In this document: positions 14,136 through 26,700 of the stretch, one piece after another
Layout: every line of letters begins with the position of its first letter
How positions within the stretch are numbered: the first letter of the stretch is position 1
Assembly (NCBI RefSeq): GCF_023343835.1
Contig: NC_064436.1
Coordinates: forward strand, 49,327,883 to 49,391,882
DNA from: Lagopus muta
Taxonomy: Eukaryota > Chordata > Aves > Galliformes > Phasianidae
Direction: 5' to 3'
DNA: 64,000 nucleotides
Made by a program: the position numbers and the translations under genes
Notes under the pieces: model-generated
Databases searched by the model: none
What the model saw: the letters and a program-made list of their open reading frames with translations, nothing else
What the model was told of the DNA's origin: nothing

Positions 14136-14281
14136 CAGAGGCAGGAAGCAGAGCGCGGCTGTTAAAATAGACGTTACGGAAGTCAGCTACTGGGAGCAAG
14201 GGCGGAAAGAAAACGAAGAGCGGAGAGCTGTGCTCTTTGGTTTTCAGATGGACTTCTTTTCTTAGCAGGTTCAAAAAAAAA
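14136..14281 (-). other. RHOH: Candidate RHOH noncoding 5' exon
   Basis: On the minus strand this block ends with CTCTG followed by a near-consensus donor GTAAGTT. It is preceded by a strong pyrimidine tract (TTTTTTCCCCCTTCTATC) and an AG at 14283-14282. The result is a 146-base exon-like segment. It contains several CpGs and ETS-like cores (CTTCCG, CTTCCTG), unusual for this AT-rich neighbourhood. Its position upstream of the RHOH coding exon, on the same strand, fits the multi-exon noncoding leaders of mammalian RHOH. It could instead be a first exon with an upstream promoter, or a chance arrangement. Confidence 0.4.
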
Positions 14282-15548
14282 CTATATTACAAAGATAGAA
14301 GGGGGAAAAAAGCAAGCGGTAAGCAGGAACTGCTGCACATACAGGCCACATTAGCCAGGGCTGGGCCAGCAGAGAGCGGTCCGAGATGTGCTGTGACGAG
14401 GAGCAGCGCAGGGGTGAGGGTACGTCAGCTTCCTGGTGAGCTCCTCGGTGCCTGTGTGGGTTTGGTTGCGGGCTGATGTGTGAGCATCCCGCTGCTGGGG
14501 GTTGGGGCAGCACAGCTGTGGCCTGCAGCACGCTTGCTCTTTGCAGGCTGCTGCTCCCAGGGCTGCTCAAGGCGAGGCACAGTACAGCCTAGCAAGCAGT
14601 GTTCATCTAGCTGACCCTCTGCAAGCTGAGGGCAGGCACTTTCAGAGCTTTGCCTGAATTCAGTGAGGATTGGCCCATATTATACATCAGAACAAGTGCA
14701 CTGACCAGCAGTGAGGGATCACAGGCATGGAGAAACCTGCCCAGCACAGGCAGCAGCTCAAGCAGGCCAGGCTCTCATGGCATCTAGCATTCCTGCTACA
14801 GCACTCCAAGGAGAGTTTCAGGATTTCCAGTGCCTGGCCCACAGTCCATAGTGCAGAAGCCACGAGCATTTCCCACTCCCAAGCTCCCTGCATGCTCTTT
14901 CCTGCCTCAACCCGTGGGTGCAATGATCCCCCTGTCCTTGCTGTCTTTCCCACAGACACAGCATCTGGCTGCAGCGAGCAAGAGATGGCACAGGACGCTA
15001 CATGGCTGCCCCTGAGCCAAATGTAAGGAGCCCTGACCCTGCCCAGAGTGGAGGTCAGCTGCTCCTCAGCCACACACAGCAGCAGATCTCCCGGCAACCT
15101 TAAGACCAGACTCTGAGACAGAACCTGAGACCATCCCAGAAAATATTCTTGGCCCATTTTAGGAACAGTCACTCCTGACCATGTCTTGCCACATTGCAGG
15201 AATAAGTGCCAGATCCAGGACTAAAGCCACGCATTTTACGTTCACTACAGGATGGGAATGCTCTGAAAAAGAGAGCCAGCAGATTTCTCCACAACAGCTT
15301 TATCCTCGCATAACGCATTCCCACATAAAGTTATACTGCTTCCAAGAATGATTAAAAAAGTAATAAAAATTTGGAAAAAAACTATGAAATAAAGCAGAAA
15401 GGAAAAAAAAAATCATTTACGCACAGATGAAACACAGCTTGTGCCTGTATAATCAATGAACATAAAGATGCTATAATTATGAAATAAACAAGAGCATTTG
15501 GCAAAGCAGACTATAATAACAAAAAAGGAGAACAGACAGAAAGCTTAC
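14282..15548. other. Moderately GC-richer sequence between candidate RHOH leader exons
   Basis: Sequence at 14330-15200 is less AT-rich than its surroundings, with overlapping long ORFs on opposite strands (the largest is 161 codons, 14687-15172 minus). Neither frame shows a recognisable domain, and both are best read as composition effects. No repeat family was recognised. Confidence 0.4.
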
Positions 15549-15600
15549 CTGCATCCTGGGCTCACTACAAAACTCCAGAGGAGGGATCTCCAGAAGAGAT
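15549..15600 (-). other. RHOH: Candidate RHOH noncoding first exon
   Basis: On the minus strand the sequence ending GATGCAG at 15549 is followed by a strong donor GTAAGC. No convincing acceptor precedes it. About 25-30 bases upstream of 15600 is a TATA-like TTTAAG (15622-15632 region). This is the configuration of a short first exon, with a transcription start near 15595-15605 chosen only from the spacing. It would splice to the exon ending at 14136 or directly to the coding exon at 385. Confidence 0.35.
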
Positions 15601-15621
15601 CCTTTCCCCCTGGCAGTCAGC

Positions 15622-15730
15622 TCTTAAATGGCTCTAGGAGAGGTGCAGCCAGGCTCCACCCTTCCGGCAGCACAGGTGAATTACCTTCACCTGTGCTCCC
15701 AGGGCTGACTCATTGCTCACCTCAGGTGAT
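15622..15730 (-). promoter_or_regulatory. Candidate lymphoid promoter block with paired E-boxes
   Basis: The block lies directly upstream (minus-strand sense) of the candidate exon ending at 15549. It holds a TATA-like TTTAAG and an ETS-like CTTCCGG (15661-15667). It also has a perfect 11-base inverted repeat, GCACAGGTGAA at 15670-15680 and TTCACCTGTGC at 15686-15696, with a 5-base spacer. An AP-1 consensus TGACTCA sits at 15706-15712, followed by a second palindrome TCACCTCAGGTGA (15717-15729). CAGGTG E-boxes are bound by E-proteins (E2A/HEB) and ZEB factors, which fits a lymphoid gene. The function is inferred from motifs alone. Confidence 0.4.
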
Positions 15731-15759
15731 TGATCAGAGGTTCAGGCCGTGATTCAGCA

Positions 15760-18700
15760 GTTCCCATATAGTGCCAAAAATATAAATAGCTGCTGAACTA
15801 ACATTACCTATGTAGAAACACTGTAGAAGTGCTGACATGAGGATTGCAGAGCAGTGCTGCACAGTTAGGCTGGGGAATCAGTTTGTTGCTTTTCCCCATG
15901 TAAAAAAACAAATTCAGTTAATTATCACTAGGGATGAAGACAAGTAAAGGCAGCTCGCAGAAGGTGGTTTTGAATAGTCTTTTCCTAAAAATACTAATAT
16001 TTCTTTCCTTTGAGATTTTGGATAAGGAGCTTCAACACCTTATGAGAAAACGTGCATTGCTTGCTTCCCACACTGAACACCTGTTCTTCCATTTTTCACT
16101 AGGTTTAGGTTACCCAACACCAGAACATGCAATCAGGCAAAAAGTTTCCATTGCAATCATGATAAAGAAAGTCAGACACCCAAACATTCTGAGATGTTTC
16201 CACTAGAATGCTGTGGCTCAGAAGTAGAGAAATAGCTACCATTTGCAAATAATATTGATAGTAGTGCCCTAGGTGATCATCACTCATTTTAGGTCTGCTA
16301 CAGATAGCAGCTGCTCAAAAAAATCAACTTTTTTTTCTGCTTTGTACTGCAGACTAATCCAGATGTGAGGCCATCTGGGTAAGCAGCTTGCATATTAGAT
16401 AAAGAGCTCATCCATCTGTAAAATACTTCATAAACAGCATTTGAATTGAGTGAGCTCTGTGAAAAAAAAACAAGGATGTACGATGAATGTGATCTAACGT
16501 CTCAGTTTCCACCATATTCTTCCATTGTGCTTCCTGGAGCATCTTGACCCAATAATTTCCTAAATATGTGAATATCATAGAGGGATTTTTTAGTGCTTCT
16601 GTTCTTCGTGGAGTTTTTGAATAAAAATTGGAGAGTTTTCATAGCGATGCACATGTTTCACATAGCCTTGTTCTATGACTTGACTTTCTAGTGACCAGGA
16701 ATGCTGCACGTCACCTCCAGCTCCACACTCACCGCTCAACACTCAGGCAGTTCCAAAGGCAGGTTCAATATTGCAGCCTAAATGATATCTTTTCCTTGAA
16801 ACCTGTTTTTTTTTATTGTTGTTCTTGCCTTTCTTGCTTCAGCTTTTCTGCCCCTATTCACCTCCTCATGCTGTGCAATGAAGGGGAACATCTGGCTGTA
16901 AGAGAATATTGCTATTACAGCCAAAAATACCTTGCTTCTCCTTTTTATACTCGGTATGAGTCATGAAGTGGGACTTTCAGAAACAAACACCTCGTTGTGG
17001 AAAATATTTATGAGGGTGGAGTGGAGGGTTGCAAATATGTATGTCTTTATTGAAAACTAAGTTGACAGCAAAAAATGTAGTCTTAAAACTCAAGTAACTG
17101 AGAGTTTCAATTGTGTACAATAATACCACCCAGTCTCATCGTGTTAGACTTGTTAGGCTGATTTTTAGTGAAAGGCCATGTTTGTCCCTTAATCCATTGA
17201 TCTATTTCTCACTCAGAGAAGGCAGCAGGATGCAGATTTTGGGAATGGAGCTAAGCAAGCTGCCCTGTCACCTCTGCCTGATTTCATTTTTGTTCTTACA
17301 TTTGCTCAGGAAGTAAACCATGACACTCTTGATACCTGCTGTATTTACCCCTACAAGCCTAGGTGGCCATTGGATTAAACAAGGTAATTTTTTTCTTATA
17401 TCTATGCATTTCACCAACATTGTAAACAACATACAAGGAGTGTGTTTAATTGATAAAAGGGGTTTTACTATTATTGTTCTTGTTTCTTAAGTAATCATTC
17501 TCAAAGGGAAGCACGAAAAACGTGTATGGTCAAGATGCCAGTAACATGTTTGAAAACCAGCATGCTGCTATTTGCTTTCCCTTGCATTCCTGGGCAGTAC
17601 AAGGGAGGTCAGGTACGTTGCCCTCACCCCTTTTAACATGGGCATAAGTTCCTTCCCAGGGACAGGCACGCTGATCAAAGGGGGACCTCCTTGCAGCATG
17701 GAGGAGCATTTGCAACAGTCTCTAAAATAGATCTGGCAAAGAAGTATCTGCAGAATTACTCACTGTCAGGGAACTCCTTCTGAAAGAGGAAATGAAAATG
17801 CAGTTTCACAAGAAGCTCCTACATGGATTTAGGTAAGACATATGTCATTCATCACTTCACCTTGATGAGTTTAAGCTTTAGCTTCAACAGAAGATAACAC
17901 AGTTGTTAAATACCCCTCAGATCTGTGCTATAGTGACACAGTTTGAAGCATATGATGATGAAACAGAACCCAAACTCAAGCACGAAGCTCTCAGTTCATC
18001 TCTCAAGTCCTTCCAAGGTTCTGCCTCTTCCTTGAGATGTCAGTAGATATGATGCAGGTCTGGTGCAGAGCGCAGTTCAATGTGCTGCTAGGAAGGGAGC
18101 CTGGGCTACGGCCACCAGTACTCTAGTGGTGGGCCACTGCTAGGCTGGGTCAAGGAGCACTTCCAGCTGTCCTGCAAAAGAACATCTGCAGTGGCATGGA
18201 AACAGAGCATCCTTCAGTGCAAGGCCTGCCCTGTGTTTCAGGTGGCTGTGGAGCAGCCCTCAAGCTACTCCAGTTCCAGGGATCGGGCTTGAGCCAACCA
18301 GTGCCTGGGTGCAGTAGCACTGAGATGGGGACAAGGCACTGAGCAGCTTAGAAAAGGTCACAGACTAAACAGGCCCAACACAGAGTATCCTGGCTTGTGC
18401 AAATGGAAATCAGCCTTGGGTTTGGCTTTAAAACCTAGGCGTAGGCACCTACGTCATCATCCAGCCTCCTTTCAAGGTGAACCCATACACTTGTGCAGCT
18501 GCAGCAAACAGACATTACACTGCTTCTTGAGACCTCTGCTTCTGGCAGTCCAAACAGGCTCACACTTCGTTACCTTTATATCTTTTTTCCTTTGAACAGG
18601 TTTGTTATTTCTCTGCAATATTTATCTTGAGACCCAGCTGTCAGCAGCACGCACCGCTAACATTTACACCTTTTCCTTTCTTGTTATCTGACAAGCAGAA

Positions 18701-19857
18701 ACAGTGCAATAACTTCCTAGAACTATTCTTCCCGTGACAACAGCAGGGAAGTGGTGATCGGGATGATGTATGAGAAGTGCTTTCCTTTAGAGTAACTTGA
18801 AAATGCGCTTCCCCTTTCTTAAAACTGAAGCCTGCTTAAGTACCGAGCTAAGGATTACTTAATATTACCAGCTCTCACCCTGAGACAGCCTAGCATAAAA
18901 GCAATCACATCACTTCCCCAAAACTCAATATTCTTCCCCAAAATCAGGAACGCATCCTAATTCCCCAAACAGCCGTCAGCCCGACTAAGAGAACAAGGCA
19001 TCTCCTATGTGTGACACACAACTCATAACTGCATTTTCCTTTTGTTGCTTTTGGGTGTTCATATGAGGTACTTGCAGCCCACAGAAGTGCAAAGCAGTGG
19101 CCATGGGCTGCAGGCCTGGAGAACGTCCCAGGCTGAAGCCAGCTGCTAAATGCAATGCGGTGTGCGAGCCCCCATCTGTTTCTGTAAACTATCCACCTTG
19201 TGTAATATTCCCTCTCCCCAGGGACATCTCAACCTCCTTCCTCTCTGCCTGGATTTAGCATAAGAATGATCCCAGTGGCTCTGATGAAACCACGAGGGAA
19301 ACTTCCTTGTGAAATCACACCCAGCCTGAGGGATTTTGAGGCCTCAGGGCCAAGTTAGCTTCCTGTCCTCTACACCCTGAACCTGGCCTAAGGGCTACAC
19401 AGCTCAGGTGCTCCCCTGACAAGAAAAGCAGAGAAAGAAACTATTGTCAGAGGTCAGAAGTTCTGAGGAAACACTGGTTCCTCCTTTCATTCTTCTTGGA
19501 AAGAAGAAGAGGTCTGTCATGCCTGGGAGCTCCCCAGCCTCTGCACTGCAGGGGCACCCAGCAAAATGTAGCACAGGGCAGCTGTGAGAGCTAGCATCCA
19601 GCAAGATGGATACATTTTGCATGCATGAAGTATTACGGCATCCAGTTCCTAATGCCTGGCCTAGGCTGAAAGCCCTCATTTCCCTCCTGCCCTCTCCTTG
19701 CTGGAGCCACCTAATTTTTGTGCCTCTCATTTTGGGGGAGGCTGGTATCCACTGGTGGAGAGAGCATTCCATATTAGCCTCCAATGTGCTCTTCCCACAT
19801 AGAAGGCAAACGGTCTCCTGGTATGCATTAGGCAAAGCACAGCCAGCAGGCTTCTGC
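15760..19857. other. Intergenic DNA, nothing recognised
   Basis: Mixed unique-looking sequence; 18050-18350 is somewhat GC-rich. ORFs are short and show no domain. No RNA gene or repeat family was identified. If RHOH transcription starts near 15.6 kb, this is its 5' flank; otherwise it may still be intronic. Confidence 0.4.
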
Positions 19858-20310
19858 TGAGCACTGATGAGGCCACACCTGCATTGCTGGGTACAGCTCT
19901 AGGCTCCACAGAACAAGAGAGATATGGACATACTGGACAGACCCCAGCAAAGGGCCACGAAGATGATGAAGATATGGGACCACTGTATGACAAGTGGCTC
20001 AGAGAACTGGAACTGCTCAGCTTGGAACAGAGAATGCTCAGGGGAGATCTCATCAATGTCTGTACGTATCTGAAGGGTGGGTGCCAGGCTCTTCTCAGTG
20101 GGCACAGACTGAACAACAGGAAGCACTCCTGTGCTCTGCAGATAGATGACCAAGCACTGTCATGAGTTGTCCAGAGAAGTGATGAAGTTTCTTCCTTGGA
20201 GGTCTTCAAAAGCTGCCTAGATGTGGTCCTGAGCAACCTGCTGTTAGTGGGATTGGACTACATGTCCACCAGAGATCCCTTCTAACCTCAGCAGTTCTTT
20301 GATTCTGGAG
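19858..20310 (+). mobile_element. CR1 LINE fragment, 3' portion
   Basis: Sense on the plus strand. It follows the avian CR1 3' consensus from the segment GCTGGGTACAGCTCTAGGC, through the RELEL-like segment (AGAGAACTGGAACTGCTCAG) and AGGGGAGATCTCATCA, to the 3' end CCCTTCTAACCTCAGCAG and TTTGATTCTGG. Shadow ORFs on both strands here (for example 19884-20165 plus) derive from the decayed CR1 ORF2 tail. It is heavily 5'-truncated and diverged. Confidence 0.8.
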
Positions 20311-23300
20311 GAAAAGTGCCCTTCTATGAGCCAGGGTGTGTTACTCCAGCAAGGTCCTTGTTTAGTCTCTGCAGTACAGACTTTACATGGTATCTCAGTA
20401 AATGATGAAAAGCTGGAACTCTTGATCTCCTGAGGCCTGCCTACATGGCACTGCAGACAATGTAGAAGAGGATAACCTGAAATGAAAAGAATGACACACA
20501 AGAGAGGAAGACAACTTTTACACATGGGAGTCAGGCAACACTTTATGAATTAGCTGAAGTCAAGCCTGCACCATAACGCAGATCTCCCACCTGACAAATT
20601 ACCTTTCCTCCTGTTTACAAACCAAACTTAAATCATTAAATTTGTGGCACATGCTGAGGATTTCCATCGCTCACTCTCCTGTCCAGCATTTCCTACTAGG
20701 TCACATAGTTGTCTCATGGGGTATAGGTAGAAGAGTCTTATTTCTAAAACCTTTGTAAGCAACAGAAACAACTGTTACACTGCCCTCCCACTGTCCTGCA
20801 GCCCAATGGATGTACCAGCCATCACACTCTGATGAGACAGAGGAAATGCATCAGCACTTAATAATTTACTATTATTTTAACACAAATCATGTCAAGAGTC
20901 TCTTGAGCATTTGAGAAGCATTCCTGCTCACAAGGAGCACACAAGCCTGGTTTTAGGCCCAACACCGTTACAGAGGATACAAAGCAGTCTAGCAAGATGG
21001 TGACTTTTATCCTGAGCTCACCAGGCTGCTCAGTCCTTTCTGTTTTTGAGGCTGGGGTTAGAAGTTCACACAGCATAACATCATGAATGTCTCAGGCCAC
21101 AGGAACCTCTGGTGGCACTGGGGATACATGGTGCCTTTACCAAACTGAAAGAGGCAGAGCACCTAACTTTTCACCTCTGAATGGATGCCAAAAGCCTCAT
21201 TTGACTGTCAACATGCTAACAAAAGCTACAATTTCTTCCCCTCCTTCAAACTCTGCAGCAGAGTTTTTATCCCAGTCAAGAGAAAGATAAGTAGCACTCT
21301 TAAAAAATGCAAGATACATAAATAAAGTAGGAGAAAGAGTAGCAGAACCTGACCACCTGACCACAGGATAAAACTAGTTACAGGATGTTAAGCCCCATCT
21401 ACAAGGTGAATTTAATTCAGCAAGGTCCCTGAATGATGCATCCCAGCAACGGCCTGCTTTGAGATGATGGTTTGGGTACATCAGCACTGTACCGTGGGAG
21501 CTGAGGAGGGTGGCTGCCCCAGCACAGAACCCATTCTATGCAGGGTACCTCACCACTTGATCCTGCAGCATCTCTGCTGGACACCATGTTACCCATCTAT
21601 CATACGACATATTTCCCTATCTGTTCTTGCAGATCTCTTCAAGCATTTGCATTCCTCCCAGCTTACCTGCACTGGTAAGGAAGGCCTTTGTGAGTGCAAT
21701 TAATCATGAGACCAGAGAGAGGACAAATGCCAAGCTCTTAAAAGGCCAAGTTTCCAAAGTGGCATTCTGGACAAATACAGGCCCTGTTTGTGGAAAAGGT
21801 AATCCTCAAAAAAACAGTATGTCCCAGCTCCGTGCCGTGTGGAAGTCAACCAAGCTATAGGAAAAGGTGAACTTCAATCTAGCAGTAACTGGTTAGAAGC
21901 CACAGTCAGCCCAGCCAGGCTCCAGAAAGTCAAGCAAAATCAAGAGGGCTCTTCTCCATGACAGTTTTCAAGATGCCTCTGCCACCAGCAGCACTCACAG
22001 CTACACAGGGCTGCACCAAACAGCAAAAGTTATTTTCATGTCAGTCTGAGCAGACTGATAGCTGTTTGTCCAAGCAGTCAGACAACCTTCAAAGGGCAGC
22101 TTGTGGCAGAAAAGGAGAAAACCTCATGTTATCTCTTTCAAGTTTAAGTGCAAAATGCACTTTTGTCTTGCCTGACTTTAGCATAGAGTAGCAGTAACAT
22201 TTTGAAAACAAACCCTACCCCACCCGTATGGAAACAAAGAAAGAAGTCACCAACACTGAATACTGTAGTCTCCTTCTGAGGAAAAATGAAAAATAAAAAA
22301 AAAATAGCACATGAGGTGCAGTAACATCCTCTTGCACAGTGCACAGAGAAAAACAACAGCCCTGGTAGGGGCACAGTGATGATGCCGCCACCACCACTAA
22401 ATGTCATTGGCAAGGGCACCACCTATTGTCGAGATCCCATTCATGTTCCTGTGTCCACCAGCAGACACCACCTTTCATCACAGCTTAATGATTCGGGTGA
22501 CGTTTTCTCTTTGCCTCAAAAAATGCATTTCTTAATGGACTTCAATTGTTAGCTATAGTGTTCAATCATTTCCGTAAGTTAGGACAAGGTAAAATATGGC
22601 ACTTCTCACATTTAAAAAGGAAGAAGGCTTTTCAGAATCCCCAGAGTGCAAAAAGGGAGAAAACACCCAGCTTTAAGCAGAGGAGCCCAGAGTTGGCCCA
22701 GCACACCAAGGAAATAAAAGCACAACCAAAGCAGGAGCTGTTGGATCAGCGCAGGCTGTTGCAGCAAGAAGTCAAGCTGTGTGTCCACATTGGGCACTGC
22801 AAAAAAACTCTGTCCTTCCTCCAGAGAGGGCAAGTCCAGGATCAACTCCCACTTTAAAACGCTGCAGCTTGAGGAACTATTCTCCAAGATGGATCTTGCT
22901 GCCAGGAAAAGGAGTCTGTAAGTAATGACCAAAACCCAATCAGACATTCACTGAGGCTGTGGTGCAGTGACTATGGCTCAGAATCAGCTGTTAGAGCTAA
23001 GCTAGCATCTACCAAGTTTTCATGTTTCCAAATCCAGCTTTTTGTTGTTCTCTTCAGTTTATTAGGGCTTTCTATGCAAATGCACAAAGCTGGCTTGTTC
23101 CAGCACTGTACCAAGGCTATAAGACAACAAAGTCATAGGACTGACTCTGCAGGAGTTAACTCAGTCGAAGTCAGTTTTCCCCACCTCAGGTAATAAAATA
23201 TGCAGGACTCGAGCCAGCACTTTGCTTTCAGGTGTCTTCCCATTCTTCCAGAAGCATGATATAGCAATATCTGCACAAAAGGGCCCTGGGAAAAGCCAGG

Positions 23301-23776
23301 CTTATGAGCTCTGAACTCATGACTATACAGCTATTGTTTTCCTCAGGATTTGTCCAATGATTACCTGTGACCAAAGTGTTCTCATCAAATGAGGTCTATC
23401 CAGAACACCATCCTCCTAATAACGCATCTGCATAGCGCTCAGACCTGCCCTTCTCCTTTGACTTAGGCCACCGCCTTCGGCTCTCACAAAATAGTCCCAT
23501 CTCTTCAAGGCAATAAATAAGTAATCCTAATACCACAACCCTTATTTTCAGTAATGTGAGCATTCAGCTCCCACTCACATCACTTAAAATCAGGCCACAA
23601 ATCTGTTCCTTTCTGTGCCTGCAGATGGTTGCTTTCTCTCTCCACAGATGGCATCCTGAAGTTGGGACAAGTGGCTTCCACGCAGAACTCCAAGTCTATT
23701 ATTTGACAAAATCTGATAAAAGCCAAAATGTGTTCTTCCAAGGAAAGACAGAAGGCTATGCTTGTGGTAAAAATCT
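20311..23776. other. Intergenic DNA between the RHOH flank and N4BP2 3' end
   Basis: No gene or repeat is recognised. Short ORFs (up to 111 codons, 22612-22947 minus) lack domain signatures. The sequence becomes more AT-rich toward the right. Confidence 0.4.
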
Positions 23777-23782
23777 TTTATT
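23777..23782 (-). terminator. Possible distal N4BP2 polyadenylation signal
   Basis: TTTATT on the plus strand gives AATAAA on the minus strand here, within an AT-rich stretch. Other minus-strand AATAAA hexamers occur near 24136, 25921, 27299 and 27722, so any of these could end the N4BP2 transcript. I cannot decide between them from sequence alone. Confidence 0.2.
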
Positions 23783-26700
23783 AAACTAGATTTTGTAAAT
23801 TCGTTTTCACATTAGAAATTCTAAATGCAATTATAAAATTGTGTTTCAGTAAAAAAAACGACAGTTATAGTTAACAGCAAAATTACAACTTTATACAAAT
23901 AAAAAAAATTTAATTTCAATTTAAAAATAGACATTGATTTCTTCCAATGTACTGGTCCTGAACACATTGACACCTGGTAGCTACCAGAACACTCGGTCTT
24001 TTCACATGCACATTCACATAGAGTCATGTAGTACACAGCATACTTCATGTAGGTGAAGTAGCATTCAAATAGCATTACCAGTTGGGTTTTCACTGTTTTG
24101 TTTGTGGTTTTTTTGTTTTTTTAATTAAAAATATTTTTATTTAAAAAAAAAAAACAACAACACCCTAATTTTGATACACAGGCATTGTGGTAACAAACAT
24201 TCTTTTTTCAATGTTCGTACTCTGTCCTCTTCCTCGCTCTGTGAAGAGGGCAGTACTACTCTGTAAACGTGAAGTGCATTTGAAGACATGACCATGAGCA
24301 ACATAAAGTCCATGTATGATTTATCACAGTACATTTATGATGATCTGCCATTGCTATCATCAATAAAAACTGTCCTCTTATTTACCAGACTTATTTTGTG
24401 GCAAGATGAAGTAACGATTTGGTTACTCTTCATCTGCTCATGTACTTGTTAGAATACACGTTCTGCTAAACATGTGAAGATCTTTCTGACACTCTACACA
24501 CAACCAACCAGGTTAAAGTAGGGCATCTGCATTGCTTCGATGAAGACTCCCAAGTCACAATGGCTCCCAACAGCCACAAAAAATGCCAGTTACATTTTGC
24601 CTGAGGTGTTCCTCAGCAGGCCTATAAAAAACACTAAGTTTAAACAAGATTATACCACATGATTAAAAACAAAACCCAAGTTAATCCACGCATTATCAAG
24701 GTATTGTTTAAAAATTACTTCTGCCCCATTGCTTTCATGACCAATAGAAATGCATTTCCAAACACTTGCACCATTTTGGAGAACAACTAATCACCACTGC
24801 ACTTAGGAACTTTTTATTCCTTCCTTTCTTCCTTCTTTTCTTTCTTTACTGTAGGGCTACACATCACTGCTACGGTTGATTGTTGAACTGAATTTTGCAT
24901 GAACAATTTGAGAATCTTCCTATATTAAAAATTGAAGTAAACATTAAAGTGTTTCATAGAAGAAGAAACCAGAAGTCACATAAGGGGTGAGGAGCCTTGC
25001 AACCACATGCTGCTGAACAGATTAAGAAGTGGCACACAATACAGGCATTTGAAAAGTCACACGTTTCAGAGTGCTGGTGGCCATACAACAAAGTGCTACT
25101 TGGATTAAAAATATCAAATGCAGAATTTTCACAATATGCCTCATGACTCACACTGATGCAACTGCAAAAGACATCAAATGTAGTTTTCAAACAATTCTAT
25201 TTTAAATAATTCATCTCACTATAAAATACTCACCCTATTATAAAAACAATTGAAGAATCACAAGAATTCCGGTGTGTTTTTCTGTATAGTTTGGCAGGAA
25301 TTAAGAAACTTCATGCTTTCAATTAATAGAGCCCTACTTTCTCTCTCTGCACTGATTTTCTGCTCCACTCCATATCCCGCTCAGTAAAGCTTCTAAGCAC
25401 ACACTTAAACTCCTACAGGTGAAAACAGCTGAGCTCATCATCTTTTCTCTGAATTGGAAGGGCAATGCCTCAAGTCAAGCTGCTGAAGCTGACAGAGGTT
25501 TTGTCTACAATTTCAATAAAAGCAAGACAGCTTCTGCCCATTACAATATTAAACTGTAACTTTCATCCAAATTCAGCCCGCAATCAACAAATTATAATCA
25601 GGCAAACAACCAGCTTGTAGGAAGGTATGGTATCCAAAGTACCACAGCAAGCCCAGACCCAAAGACACAAGGGACAGAGAAAGAAGTATTCCAACTGCTC
25701 CAGCTCTGCACTTCTCCACTGACAGATGGGAGAAAAGCTCTTCTAGTAGGGCATGGAGCTGAGGTCTTGCCCTAAACATTTTTAGCCTTATTTGGTTAAA
25801 CACAAAGAAAGAAAATAATGAGAGGGAGAGACACTGAAAATCTATGGGTGCAGCTTCCATAGACTGCTTTTGCACTTCTTTTCCTTTTTAATTTTAACCT
25901 CTTTCACACCCTTGATCTTGATTTATTTTTTTAAGTCTTACAGCAGCAGGTTCAAGAAAGGCTCAGAAAGTGGCACTTCAGGAGGACGCCGATACCTAAG
26001 GACACTTACCTCCAGGGTAAGTGTATCGACAACTAGGCTACGATGAACAGATGGACGAGGCAACAACTCCTGCTCATCTTCTGAACTGAAATCTAAGCTG
26101 CCTTTGTCCATGTCAGAAAGGTGTGAATACGCTGAGCGAATCAGGCCCCTTCCCAACACAACCAGAAGTGCAGGCATTTCTCTGGGTACAAGCTCACTTG
26201 CCTTACAACTTTGGCACCCAGCTGCTCAACACTGACATTTCCAAGTATAAACTGAGACTTTGCTGGGCAACTCTGCCAACCAAGCCAACCATCAGGGACC
26301 ATGCTGCAAGGAAGTGCCATTCAGTGTCCATTCAGTATAAAAAGCAGCAGTAAGGAAAATTTGCCCAAAAACAGAAGGAACTTCCTTTGTGCAAAAGAAT
26401 CCTATTTAGGCTCCATTTAGGCATCTCAGATGTCTACAGCCCCAGGGCCTGGAAGAACGTCAGTCTTTCATTCTGGGCAGTCACAGAGGATGGAGCACAG
26501 GCTTCACCCCACGGGTGCAGTAGCATAAACAACCCTGCTAGTGCTACTTAGGGAGCCCAAATGTTTTGTATTTCAAGCACTGCTTAACAGTGTAGTTCAA
26601 CAAGGAGAGAAAGGGACATGAATCAATAAAGTACCCCCCAAAAATATAAAACTTATTACTTAAAACAATTATTCCAGTAAGAGTCTGTTTGATTAAATAT

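Noticed and set aside
13735..14265. Plus-strand ORF of 176 codons
   Set aside because: It does not resemble any protein I know, and its right end overlaps the candidate RHOH noncoding exon on the other strand. Several unrelated ORFs of 140-176 codons occur in this window, so length alone is not evidence.
14687..15172. Minus-strand ORF of 161 codons with overlapping plus-strand ORFs
   Set aside because: Open frames on both strands reflect locally higher GC and few stops; no domain was seen.
19404..20236. Long ORFs on both strands around the CR1 at 19858-20310
   Set aside because: Partly CR1-derived and partly antisense shadows; the real content is the LINE fragment.
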